The notes under the pieces are model-generated. The model had not been told where the DNA came from and searched no databases. It saw only the letters and a program-made list of their open reading frames with translations. Source: Carallia brachiata (taxonomy: Eukaryota; Streptophyta; Magnoliopsida; Malpighiales; Rhizophoraceae). Taken from it: a stretch of 64,000 nt of DNA. The stretch spans positions 1,813,333 to 1,877,332 of the forward strand of contig JADCRB010000026.1 in assembly GCA_021464245.1 (NCBI GenBank), written 5' to 3'. Below, piece by piece: positions 24,405 to 35,730 of this stretch. The position numbers were made by a program, and so were the translations under genes. How positions within the stretch are numbered: position 1 is the stretch's first letter; every line of letters begins with the position of its first letter.

Positions 24405-26250
24405 ATTGTATATCAACTTTAGCCCTCGATGCTTTATTAATTGGAAAAGGAAGCTTTGTTTGTTTGTTTTATTGCAAGACATTACAAACTCTTCCGCCAT
24501 GAGAAATCTCAAGCATATCAAGGACAAAATTGTTAATCTGCAAAGACTTTGCAGACCAGCATAGTGATGATATTCCAACCTCTTATGCTATTTGTAGGCA
24601 AAGCAGCATGATTCAACTGATCAAGTTCAAGGGAAATTTTTTTCCTCTTCATTGAAATTGTTACTACCTCATCTCCATTGTGATCCAGAATTGAGCATGC
24701 ATTATTTTTGAATTGTAAAGAGCAATTCTTCTCTAATAATTGACCAACACTCAATAAATCTTGTCTCTAAAAATAGGAATAAAATCAAAACCAGTCAAAT
24801 CTGAATTGAATTAGAAGTATTCCGTGTCTATATATTTTTTTCTAATTATAATACAATCTGAAATATATGTTTAATTTATAATCAGTTTTAAATGTTTATT
24901 CAAAATTAACATTGACCGATATATTTTATCTAAACTTGTAATTTAGCATTAAAACTAAAGTTTTCCTATAGATTTTTATTTTCAAAATTTAACCATTAAA
25001 AGTGATCTTTAATAAAAAAATTTATATAATTGCAATTTTTATTTTTTTCAATTACTAATATTGAACCAGTTCAACTGAGAATTGAACCAGTTAAATCTTG
25101 AACTCTTAACTTCTTTTATTTAATAAATTATAAAACATTTGTTAATCCTTTATGAGGTTAAAATTAGACATCCACAAAAAAACTTCCAAAGTTATAATAA
25201 TTAAGTTTTAAACCCCTAAACTTACAAAATTATTTCTAGGCTTTTTTACTTGATTTCCAAATGTGATGCCGATATCCGTTCCTCGATTTGCAACATGACG
25301 CTTGTGCGTATTTCTCCTTGGGATCCAGGACAGGCATGCACGCATAGATATCGAAGGTTTTTTTTTTTTTTTTTTGTGTTATAATTTAAATGCTTGGGCC
25401 AACCCGCTTGATCTGTATTGCTTCGGTGAAATCCGAGCCAATTTATTAGACCTTACCCATCAAGTTAGGTCTTGCACATGCACATGCACGTTACACGTAC
25501 ATGAAGTCAATTAATCGCCTATTTTTTTCTCTTTATGTTCTTTTTTTTCACTTTTGATTTAGGCTTTATGTAAGCGTTCTAATTAACGTGACAAGGCAAG
25601 AAAAAGCTAGTTAAATCCGTGAAATTTTAGGATTTTAATATGATTTCAGATGATAAATTCCCTTTCCCACGATCGAGACCTTGAAAAAGGAGGAATTTGA
25701 TACTCACACCGCTTGGACAACACGAGATGACTGACCTTAGAAAGTAGAAACATATAATAAGACTGTTATATGTTATGTGTAACATATAATAAAATAAGAC
25801 TGTTTTCTCTTTTAAAAAATAAATAAATAAAATAAGATTGTTGTCAGTTACAACCATGCACTGTAAAAATTCCGCAATCTTCCTACATAGTAGGTCTGTA
25901 GAGTGCCACCCTGCCATTTCAATTTAGTTACCAAAGCCTGTTATTATTCAATCCTACAAAATCTTAGCGCAAAGCCGACACCCATTTATGGATCACATCA
26001 TACAGATTAAATGCCGCAAGACTCGCCATTTTACAGTCTTTGTGCATGTGATTCACCTTGTGAACTTTCTGTCGTTCATTAATTAATCAATGCCAAGGAA
26101 GTTGCTTAATTAATTTTGTTACTTGACTTCCCTGGAAAGAGGGGAGTCTCACTATGATATGTATTATAATGTCACCCCAAATGTACCCATTCTCAATTTG
26201 TTTCTCTCATTAACTCGATTACAGTGTCCTCTCGAACTCTATCAGAAGTC
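24405..26250. other. intergenic, no gene recognised
   Basis: AT-rich DNA with no supported coding region. Around 25070-25100 there is a duplicated TTGAACCAGTT word. The last 100 bases are the probable promoter/5'UTR of the Ole e 1-like gene. Confidence 0.5.
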
Positions 26251-27031
26251 ATGGCCAAGCTGTTGTTTATTTTGGTTCTGTGCATGATTCCTGTAATTGC
26301 CATGGGGAAACCTTTTTACATCCGTGGCACCGTCTACTGTGACACTTGCCGTTGCGGGTTTGAGACCCAGAAGACCACTTATATAGCTGGGAGTGAGTGG
26401 CAACTCTCATTGAAATTGCATGCAAATGCCATCAGTAATTAATCTTAACAATTAATGCATATATCCATTACGAAAAAGTTTTGTGGACCATCTCTGGATT
26501 GTCTTAGATTTTTTTTATTTTTTTGAAAATCAAAATTTAAGATCCTACTAAATATATTTAAAATAATATTAAGTATATTTAAATTTAATTTAAAAAAATA
26601 AAAAGAGTTTCTGAATGAATTCTGACCAATTTCTCTGTCTATCCACCAAAGCTGCCCTATTCATTAATATTGCATTCCAACTTGATTCATATAATCGATG
26701 ATCAGGTGCTAGGGTGAAGATTGAGTGCAAAGACAGGACAAGCATGGAGCTTAGATACAGTGTGGAAGGACTAACAGACGAGAACGGAGTGTTCATCATT
26801 AAGGTAGAGGACGACCATGAGGAACAGATTTGCCAGTCAGTTCTCGTCAGCAGTCCGGTGAGTGACTGCAAGGAGGCAGACCCCAGACGCAACCGCTCAG
26901 AAGTCATTCTCACTAGCTACAATGGCGCCATCTCCGACGTTCACTTTGCCAATGCCATGGGTTTTGTTAAGGATAAGGCGTTGCCAGGCTGCGCTGCACT
27001 GGTCAACGAACTCCTGAATTCGGATATATAG
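26251..27031 (+). CDS. Pollen Ole e 1-like (allergen/extensin family) secreted protein
   Basis: Two exons, 26251-26392 and 26706-27031, with a GT-AG intron (GTGAGT ... ATCAG) in phase 1; the product is 155 residues. The start is ATG 26251, because it is followed by a good signal peptide (MAKLLFILVLCMIPVIAMG), placing the mature protein in the secretory pathway or cell wall. The mature part opens with RGTVYCDTCRCGF, which fits the Ole e 1 signature (GxVYCDxCR). IECKDR, SVEGLTDENG and the CQSVLVSSPVSDC stretch follow, and a Cys lies near the C terminus. There are seven cysteines after the signal peptide, where the family typically uses six in disulfides. The length matches family members. The function of these proteins is largely unsettled, though some act in pollen or cell-wall processes. 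The gene looks intact. Confidence 0.92.
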
Positions 27032-28724
27032 TGATTGGCGTGGCTTAATTAGATGATTAAATTATATAGTTTGCAGTTTGATCTTTTAATTTCGTCTTTG
27101 ATTAATTGGGACCTAAATTTGCTGTTAAAAAAAAAGACCTAAATATGGGTGTGGAAACGTCGCTTTGGCTTGCAATTGTTTTAGTGGTGTATGTAATCCA
27201 TATATATATATTGATGATGGTGTTATGTCTTTTAGTGGCCAAGACTCTTGTTTCGTATTATCTTCTTTTTGCTGTTGAATATCCCAGCCTTCCCTCGGCA
27301 TTTGATTTGGTCACTTGTCGTGAATTTCAGACTATCAGCTTCAAATTTGTGTCGTTAATTAATATTTGAGAAAACATACCACAATCTTAAAAATGGATAA
27401 GAGGCTTAATATTTTGCAAATTCGTCAAGACAATTACGTTAGATCGCTGTAAGAGATATGTTAAATTATCTATATTAAACTTGTGAGAGAACTTAATAAA
27501 CTTTACCGGATTGTTAGCAACCACGTAGGACCAGTGTATGTTTAGCCTAGTACACAACAAACACTCGAAACTATGAGAAAACATGCTGGGACTCCAGCCT
27601 CCAGAGTGCTTGTCTTTATCTATGTAACCAAAGTAATAGCGATTTAACCATTACATTTGAAATTTTTTTGATTTAATTATCTAACGTTCGACTAAAATCG
27701 CACACATTAATTAACCAATTAGGTGCTGCATCAGTTACGAAAGAAAGAAGCAAAAAAAATTCAAAAGGAGCAAATAGTTCTTTAATTAATTAATTAATGA
27801 GCCAAACTAAAAAATTATTCATACAATATCCATACAGTAATAATAAATATATTTTATATAATTACAATAAAAAAATATAAGTAATGAAAAAATAATGATA
27901 TAATTTTATTTTATTTTTTACTATTGTTATTGTATAAAATACATTCATCATTACAATCTTGACACAGTCTAGAAAATCTTTTGTTTGGCCACTGTTAATT
28001 AAAACAAAAGAAAGAAGAATATAATGATAATACAATTATTTTTATTTATTTATTTATTTATTTTGCCATAGAGGGCTATTGTTAATTGAGGGCCAAAGTG
28101 GGGTGTGGGAAGGCCCAAATTGCAAAGTCCCAAAAAATTCAAACAACGCGGGTCAGGACCCGAATTCAATGTAGTTCCCGCCCTCAACCAAAATTTTGGA
28201 ATCAGGGGAGCCGAAAGAAAATCTACCCACTCCACCAACTGGACTTTTTGGCTGTAATTTCCCTTTCCCCCCGCTTACGCTTCTTCCAAAGTGTTTATCT
28301 TCTTTATTAAAAGGTCAGTTAATATCCCTTAATAATAGTTTTCATGTTTTTTCTCATCAAGATGATATTTATCGCTTTGATATTTGTTGGGTTTTGATTA
28401 CATTTTTATTTGCAACAGCAATGCACATTCAAATTCTTTTATGACACGTGATGCATTTTCTCCTTCTTCTTCCCATTTCTGTTCTGGTTTATTTTGGGTA
28501 ATTTTAATTTGAAATTTACTTTATCTTAGCGTAATTTTCATTTTTGGGGTACAATTTAGGTTTTTGGATTGCGCGTTCAGAGTGATCTTCTTTGACCTTG
28601 GCGAATTGGTGAAGTGGGTTTTCAATTTCAGTGAATCTGTGAAGTGGGTTTGTTTTATCTTGCGTTTTGGAGCTTGCTTTCGTTGCTGGGTCTGTTTTTC
28701 TGCTGTATTTTGTTTGGTGTTTTG
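27032..28724. other. intergenic with an AT-rich inverted repeat
   Basis: No coding region is supported. Imperfect inverted repeat at 27828-27955. TTTA microsatellite at about 28035-28062. The last few hundred bases are probably promoter and 5'UTR of the gene starting at 28725. Confidence 0.5.
27828..27955. repeat. imperfect AT-rich inverted repeat (MITE-like)
   Basis: The left side, CAGTAATAATAAATATATTT and following, is an imperfect reverse complement of the right side, TTGTATAAAATACATTCATC with ATTACAATC. The arms span about 50 bases. No clear target duplication was seen. Confidence 0.5.
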
Positions 28725-31061
28725 ATGATGAGTGGGGATGATTTCAGAGATGGGGTTTCAAAGGCCAGAGGTGTTTTGGAGGATTTGACTAATCGACCCT
28801 TGAAAAGGGGATTTTCGTTGATTTCAAGTGATTTAGGTCAAATCTGTTGATGGGAACGATAAAAAAGTTGTCAGCGAAGATGGGGATTCACATTTTGCAA
28901 AACAGATCTGTTTAGGAGTTGCAAATTTGGTCAAAGAGAAGTGTCAGGCAAAATTTGCATTCGATGCAGACAAGGAGAAGGGTTTATTTGTATTGACAGG
29001 TGAACAGGCTTGCTATTCATCACGAAAGAATGTTGAGATTGATGCTTCTCAGGAGTATGTAGTATCTACTTTACATACAGACGAAGAAAACAAAACTCAG
29101 GAAGCATCTGAATTTTTAGGTGCCAGTTTTGATTATGTCAAGAGCGGTGCAACCACCCAAGATACTGGAGAAGCTGGAGATGCAACTACGGATGGTTGTG
29201 CATCTAGCGCTTCGATGGCTGCCAGTTCAGGACTATGCAAGAAAGATAGTGACGATGATGGGATACTCACTTCTGGGGTTGTGGAAAGCAATTTGTTAGA
29301 TCAAGGATTTGTTAATGATGTTTGTACAAGTGATGGCAATAATCACGGTGTTGGTGGCTTGGCTATTAGCAAATGTGGGCTGATTGAGGGGTCAAGCTTA
29401 AACAAGGCACAGAGCTCTAAATCCTTTGAGTTGAGTAGGTGCAGGGGTCTCAACCCTGACACTTGTGTCAATTTGAATTCTGGCGCTGACTTGCTTACTT
29501 CATGCTCTTGTTCTTTTTGCCTGAAAGGTAATTATAATCCCGGCCTTTCTTTGCAATTTGGTCAATGCCTATTAATGTTAGTTAGAGGTTATGTATGTAG
29601 CATCTAAAATATTCATTTTATTTTTCCGGGAATGCTGCAATCAGCCGCTTATATTTGGTCAGACCTCCATTATCAGGACATCAAAGGTCGGATATCTGGT
29701 AAGTTTGTCAAAGTTTAGTGAGCCATCATAGTATGCGGCAATTACATTTTGTTTCAGGTCATTGTCTTATGTCTTTGCAACTTAACCTTTTTTTAAATAT
29801 CAACATCGTGGGATTTTTGTTTTTGAGTTAGCTTTGAAGAAGAGCCAGAAAGAGGCAAGCATCTTGGTTAATAAATATACCAAAGGAAAACAGAATGACG
29901 TACATATCCAAGGATCATCCAGTAAATCCTCAAAATTAGAATCTGACCTCACAGGTCAGTGGAGGTCCCTCTTTCATCAGATGCAAGATCTATTTGTCCA
30001 TGAAGGCAGCCAGCTTGTGAGTGTAACTTGTGCTTCTTTGTCTAATTTCACCTTCAGCAATGGATATCCAAACCTATGCCTCTGATTTCAATTCCTGTGA
30101 CTGATTGAAGGAAGTTGCTTTATTTGAAATGTTTCTTTTTCCTCTCTTCCTTTTTTGTCCGTGAACCATTATTCTTTGAGCCTACGGCGTGTATCAACTA
30201 ATGTCATTATCAGTGAATGTTTTCTCTTTTGAGGGTTGTCTTCAAGAGATTTCTATCATTAATATGTGATAGTCTCAAATTCAAATTTCTGTTTGCAGGA
30301 AGCCAGCTTTGTCATGCTGAAAGATTTGAGAGAGAATTGCAAGATAGACCTCGAGAAGACCACTGGCATGCCATCAGACAAATATTAGTTTGCCTCTCAT
30401 GTTTTTGATCTTTGTAAACCTTTCTTGTTACTCCAGCTTTAGTGGTAATGCATCGCTGACACATTTATACATGTGTGCTGAAGCACTCGTGTCTGATCCT
30501 AGGAAGTTGCTGCAAAAGTTGTTTGAAGCATGTAATGTCTTTGTTTCAATCTGTATTACTCTAATATACCTGCTGGTTGCATGAGCAAAACTGAAAACTC
30601 CAATTTTCATTCATCCACCTCTTGTCGGGGGGTTAATTGGCATTGTTTGGCAAGGACCTTCGTTAATCTCCCATTATAGTTCAGTGTATTTACTGTTGTA
30701 ATTGGATTTGTTGCCACTGTTTATGAGATACTGCAACCACCAAAGAACTTATTCTGTTTTATTTCTCCCTTCTTTGTTCTTGCTTTACTGGTTACCGCTG
30801 TCTGCCCGAGGAACCCGATCTTATTAAAATACATCGGTGACATGAAGAAAATGTGTGTTCAATTTCCACTTGTTACGGCTTTGATTGACACTAATTATTT
30901 TTTCTATCTTTATCTGTGGCCTTGGTGACTTAAAGTGAAATTCTGTCTACTCGGTTACATTTTTGTTGTGGATGAACGTAGCGAAAAGAATCTGTACAAG
31001 CACGTCATTGAACTCTGTTCCCAGCAGTAGAAGTTCTCCGATGTCCTGGCAATTTCATTAG
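28725..31061 (+). CDS. uncharacterised plant protein, multi-exon, frame broken in exon 1
   Basis: I do not recognise the family. Proposed exons are 28725-29527, 29832-30016, 30299-30387, 30437-30531 and 30982-31061, giving about 417 residues if the frame break is ignored. The start MMSGDDFRDGVSKARG leads into VLEDLTNRPLKRGFSLISSD. At about 28836-28839 the frame jumps by one position (two bases apparently missing), otherwise reaching TGA 28848-28850. The new frame then stays open for about 230 codons, continuing VKSVDGNDKK. The middle is acidic, Ser/Gly-rich and probably disordered, with a CSCSFC cysteine cluster just before intron 1. Later exons give GQWRSLFHQMQDLFVHEGSQL, EASFVMLKDLRENCKIDLEK and SLTHLYMCAEALVSDPRKLL, probably helical. 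The third intron would be only 49 bases. The 3' end is ambiguous: another plausible last exon lies at 31231-31322. The frame break may be an assembly error or a real mutation. Confidence 0.7.
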
Positions 31062-31230
31062 TTGCCAAAATCTTATTTGCTGACCGTCTGTTTAGGGATG
31101 TATCTGGATTACTGCTACTTTGATAGCCATGCTACTGACTACATCAGATTTTGGAGGTCTCTTTTCTGTCTTGTATTGTTAATTTGCGATTCTTCGGATT
31201 TTTTTTTTTTTTTTGAGACCATCTAGATAG

Positions 31231-31322
31231 CAGCTTTAAGATCCCAAGCACTTGCTGATATTTCTGGTGGGGTTAGTCAGGGCAAGTTGAAAGATATCTC
31301 GGCTGTTGACATGGAACACTAA
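31231..31322 (+). CDS. possible alternative last exon of the 28.7 kb gene
   Basis: After an acceptor (AGATAG|CAG) preceded by a long T tract, an open frame reads ALRSQALADISGGVSQGK, then KDISAVDMEH and stop TAA at 31320-31322. Its phase fits exon 4 directly, giving EAS-ALRSQ. It also fits exon 5 cut at a GTAGAA donor near 31026. It may be a mutually exclusive end or the true end of the gene. Confidence 0.45.
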
Positions 31323-34300
31323 GATGGTAGGCCAGAATCTGGTTTCTTCTTGCAAAATAATTGCGGGGAAAAATGAGATTTAGCCAATCTGGTGGTATCG
31401 CAGGGTTGGCATCATACTAATTTCCACTTCCCCTTGTAGTGGGCCGAAACACCAATTTTGTGTAGGGTAAGTGTAGATGGTCATGTTATTCGGCTTACGA
31501 TTCTGTTCCAGTTTGACATTATGCATGCGATGTAACAGACTAACAGGTGACACATCGAGGACTTGCATAATATGACCTGGTGGTGTTTAGACTTCCAAAC
31601 TTAACGTTGAGAGATTAATTTCACAACTCAGAGATGGGTAATTTACATTTCCCACTATAAGTTTAGGGCATATTAACATTTCAAAAATATTAGTAAAAAT
31701 AATAAAAAAATTGTGTGTAGCGTTAGAAAAATATGATTCTAGTACCAAAATTCTCAAAAAAAAAAAAAGTGTAATAATATTAGAAAATATTGATTCTAGC
31801 ACCAAACTTCTTTTAAATTTATGTTCTACTAGATTCTAATGTTATTATCATCACAATAGTAGTCGCGTTTTTTTTTTTTTAATTTCTTGCAAAAATTATA
31901 ATGATGGCCATAAGGTCTGCTCGGGTTGTTGAAGGCTGTGGCCTTTGGGCAGGTGGGCTTCGTTCGCCTTTAGAATTTTGTAAGTTTGTAACTTATGTCT
32001 ATAAATGGACACAAAACATGATGCCCAAATTCTCAAACCCCAACCCACTGCTTTTATCGATGTCTAATTAAACTTTGGGGCCTTGGAAATCGTTAGGGAA
32101 AGTTGTATGTGAAAACTAGAAAGATTCGGGGCTGGAAGTGGTTGGGCTTCCAAGCGTCGCGGCTCCCATTTCATTGGGAGAAAAGGACAAACTTGCCTTG
32201 CTAGTAAAAATTTACAATTAAATGTAAGATTAAGTAATTAAAATACAAGACTGTTTGGTTATAAATCTCTAATATTATATCTCATTTCACCTAAAAATTT
32301 AACTTGTTAGATGAGGTACATATCATATATTAAATTTAAGCCAAGCATGAGATGTATGCAAGCTAGTAGAAAACATTTAGTCAGCGACTTGAGACATGCT
32401 TTTTGGCATGGTGCGATTACAATTTTAAGGATGAAGGTTTCCAATTTGATTTAGGAGCCAAATACACAGAAGAAAGTACAAGTAAACTCATACGTTAATC
32501 TACATTCTTGTTGACTATTCTGGTGGCCTTTGTCACAGTAATTACCCTTTTCATCTTATTTCAAACCGGATATCAGGAGAGGCAATTTGTGCCAAACGAC
32601 TTTGATCTTGATCACAATAGATAGCATCAAATTCCCTCTGAAGTGGCAGATGGCTTGTACGTAGAGCAAATTAGGCATAATTTGCATTGAATGTAAACTG
32701 AAAGATGGAAGTGTCGGGAATGAAATAGGAATTTTTGACTAGCTACCTCTGGTACATCTTGTGAGAAGTATATAATGTAAAGTGACAAGGGAAAAAATTA
32801 AAGAGTCATGGGAGATAGACAGGATGGAGATGTGGTGCAAAAAAGAAAGAGATTATGAGTTCTGAATGAGGTATTATTTTTTTAAAAAAAGAAAATTTGT
32901 GATGTGTTAAATGAAAATATACATACAAATATAAAAAAGTTAATTGTGTGTCTTTTATAGCTGTCTATAGGACTGTCACTATTGCAGGATGCCCAAGCGA
33001 TGAGCCCATAGGCGTATCATTGTCCGCGTGAATGAAGCACCTCAACATCATGTTCGAGAACCCAATCGCCTACTAAAAGTAACAATGTTCCCGATGGACC
33101 CAAAGTATACAAAAATTAACCAATATAATATGCTCTGAAGGAGATCGTTGCGAAGAGCTATGGACCGTTGAAGATCCCATCAAGCGGATTTTGTGCCGCC
33201 GATTAATGTACCCCCATTTTCGCATCAAATATCGTTTTCAAGATAAAAATTAATTCGATCACCGTACTTCGTGATCTCAAAGTGAAGTTTAAAAAATTGT
33301 TCCTTTTAACCTACCCACTTGCGAATAGTTGTAGAATAACACAAGGGATTATTTATTGAAGCGAAAGAATGAGTTAAATTCCAACTTGGCATCTTGGAAC
33401 TAGACCTTGTGATCTTTCACATGACATAATCTTCTCATAAGCCACGCGCAAGCTTATTTTTCTTCTTTTTTTTCGACCATACACATGCAAACCACGAAGT
33501 CTCGCTTTCACACTTTTAGCACGCGAGCTTTACATTAATTAGAGATATTGTAGGTCACAATAAAATCACCATTGAAATAAGTATCTATCTATCATGATCG
33601 ATCCAGAGACATGAAAATCATGGGGAAAGAACAATAAAAAAAAATATAAAAATTCCCAGTTGCATATATCTCATATTAGTTTGATCCTTGGCATGGTCAC
33701 AAATCGATCGGATAATATAATTTTGGTTGACAATCCACATCAGATGGTCTAGCAATAGTTAATCCCCGTTTGGAAGTTTCAATTAAAATAATGGCTCCAT
33801 TTGGAATTTAAATTGAGAAAGACAACTTATTGGTTGGAAAGACCAGAAGACCATCTTTAAAGAATTTTTGGATCGTTCCTTTGGTACTACACATTAACAC
33901 AGCTACATGGATTCTCTTTTCAAAACACTGTTAGGGACGTCCTTGAACGTAGGAACTGATTCTGGTTCAAGGAACCAATTTATAAGGACTCAACACATTT
34001 AATGCTCTACAAATTCCGAAGGGTCCTCTTAGGTGCACCGGGGAGACATATAATAATTGTTTTTTTTTAATAATTTACAAAACTAAACCTTATATATAAA
34101 TGAGTGTTATTCTAGGCTGTAATAAATAAATTCGCTAATTTTTTTTTCTTTAGGAATAATTTTTCTTTTGAAAACCCAAACAAAAATTATTAAAATAATA
34201 ACTTGGTGTACACTTTGTTAAAGATCTCGGTTGACACCTGAACAAAAGATCGGGTCCTGACACCATCTCTCAAACAAAAACTCAGACACTATAATAGCTC

Positions 34301-34887
34301 CTAACTAAATACAAAGCATTATTTCTATTATGTCCTTTACTTTCAGTTTTCTATTCAGTGCTTCCCTCTTCTTAGTGTCCCTATCCTCTGCTGTCCTTCA
34401 CTAGGAGTAACCTTAGTTGCTCCTTTCTTATAATCTCGGGAAAAATACGGCTTCTCTGTGGTTACTTCGTTCCCAGACAATTGAGTCTCCGCAACAGCAA
34501 CAACCCCACTATCTTTACCTTGAATCTGTGGAAAATGCCTCTCCTTTTACATCTTAATTACTTTTACATCTTATTACTGACCGTTGCTAGTTGAAATTTA
34601 AAAGCTTACCCAACAGGATTCTTTGGAAAACTAGTGGGGAAGCTTTTTTGGTCCAACTAGGTACCGACGGTGCAAACCGAGCGACTAAGCTAATATTTTA
34701 ATATTTTTTACGAAAATAAAACTTAAATTTAGATTGGTGTTACTCTAAAATGTAAAATGTAGATATTATAAAAGATTCGCTTAAAAAAATTCATTTGAAA
34801 TTTTTTTTAGATAAACAAGTAAAAAATATTATAGTAATGTATGTGCGTATGCCATGGTGTATAATGTGTGTGCCAACAAATTTCCTT
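31323..34887. other. intergenic, no gene recognised
   Basis: About 3.5 kb with no supported coding region. The stretch 32980-33220 is more GC-rich than its surroundings but matches nothing I know. Confidence 0.45.
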
Positions 34888-35030
34888 TTTTTTTTATTAT
34901 TATTTTGAAGAGAGTCATAACCAATATATTTACAAGGAGAGGGGGATTAGTAAGAGGTATGCTTTGAACCATTAACCTCCGACTTGGGTATAATGTCCAG
35001 TAACCAATTAGACTACATCAGCTGGTTAAT
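34888..35030 (-). mobile_element. SINE-like retroposon, minus strand
   Basis: On the minus strand an A-box-like GATGTAGTCTAATTGGTTA is followed by GGAGGTTAATGGTTCAAAGC (B-box-like). It ends in an A run (plus-strand poly-T near 34888-34898). Box order and tail fit a tRNA-derived SINE; no target duplication was found. Confidence 0.5.
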
Positions 35031-35475
35031 GGGGAAGTATTTGTTGATTAAGGCAGTCATCATTTCAATTGAACTAGAGTATGACCAGCATAACAATGGT
35101 TATTTATATATTTTCTATTTATATTCAGACGGTTGAAGAAAAAAGGAATAATGAGCAAAAAATAAAACAAGTTTGCATTGAACGGGTAAGTATAACATGG
35201 CAAAAGAAGGAAAGAGATATAAATGAGAAGAGTGTGAAATATGAAATTAAAATGAAAAATGGTTTTATGCAGATATGTGCACCGTATATTGAAAGCTTTA
35301 GAAATTGTTAAATTAAATGTATAACTATATGCTATAGTTGTTTAATTTAATCGTTAAAAATAACAATTTTCATGCGTGTACTTAGAAAAATAATAAAATG
35401 ACTTTATGTGGTTAGATTATGAATAAATTATATTTATGAAAAAATAAATAAAAATAACAAACACTTTAAATAATA

Positions 35476-35730
35476 TTAACATATAGAAATCAACATGTTT
35501 GCTAGAGAGAGACAGCTAATATTGAATAATGTCAAGAGTACGTTCCAAAGGCAACTTGTGAAGTCACAGTGTAATACAATGGGGTTGGTTTGTCCTCGTT
35601 GTCGTTCATACACAACGAAGCACCTGTTAACCAAAGCCCTGCAGCCTCTTTTGTTAAGCTTGAGAATTGTCGAGATTTCGTCACTGATCATATAGCATTG
35701 TTTAATAAGGAGATTCTTCATATGACACAC
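35476..35730 (-). pseudogene. LINE reverse-transcriptase zinc-binding (zf-RVT) remnant
   Basis: The minus-strand frame contains KRGCRALVNRCFVVYERQRG followed by VLHCDFTSCLWNVLLTLFN. The layout (RRG...NRC..C......HLLLHC.....LW..L...F) is that of the zf-RVT segment downstream of plant LINE reverse transcriptases. The second cysteine of the CxxC pair appears replaced (CFVVY), and nothing else of the element is visible, so this is a fragment. Confidence 0.6.

Noticed and set aside
25040..25110. TTGAACCAGTT duplicated, possible third MITE copy
   Set aside because: The surrounding sequence does not follow the order seen in the two MITE copies and no ends could be defined.
26590..26913. 107-codon minus-strand frame
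   Set aside because: Shadow of exon 2 of the Ole e 1-like gene.
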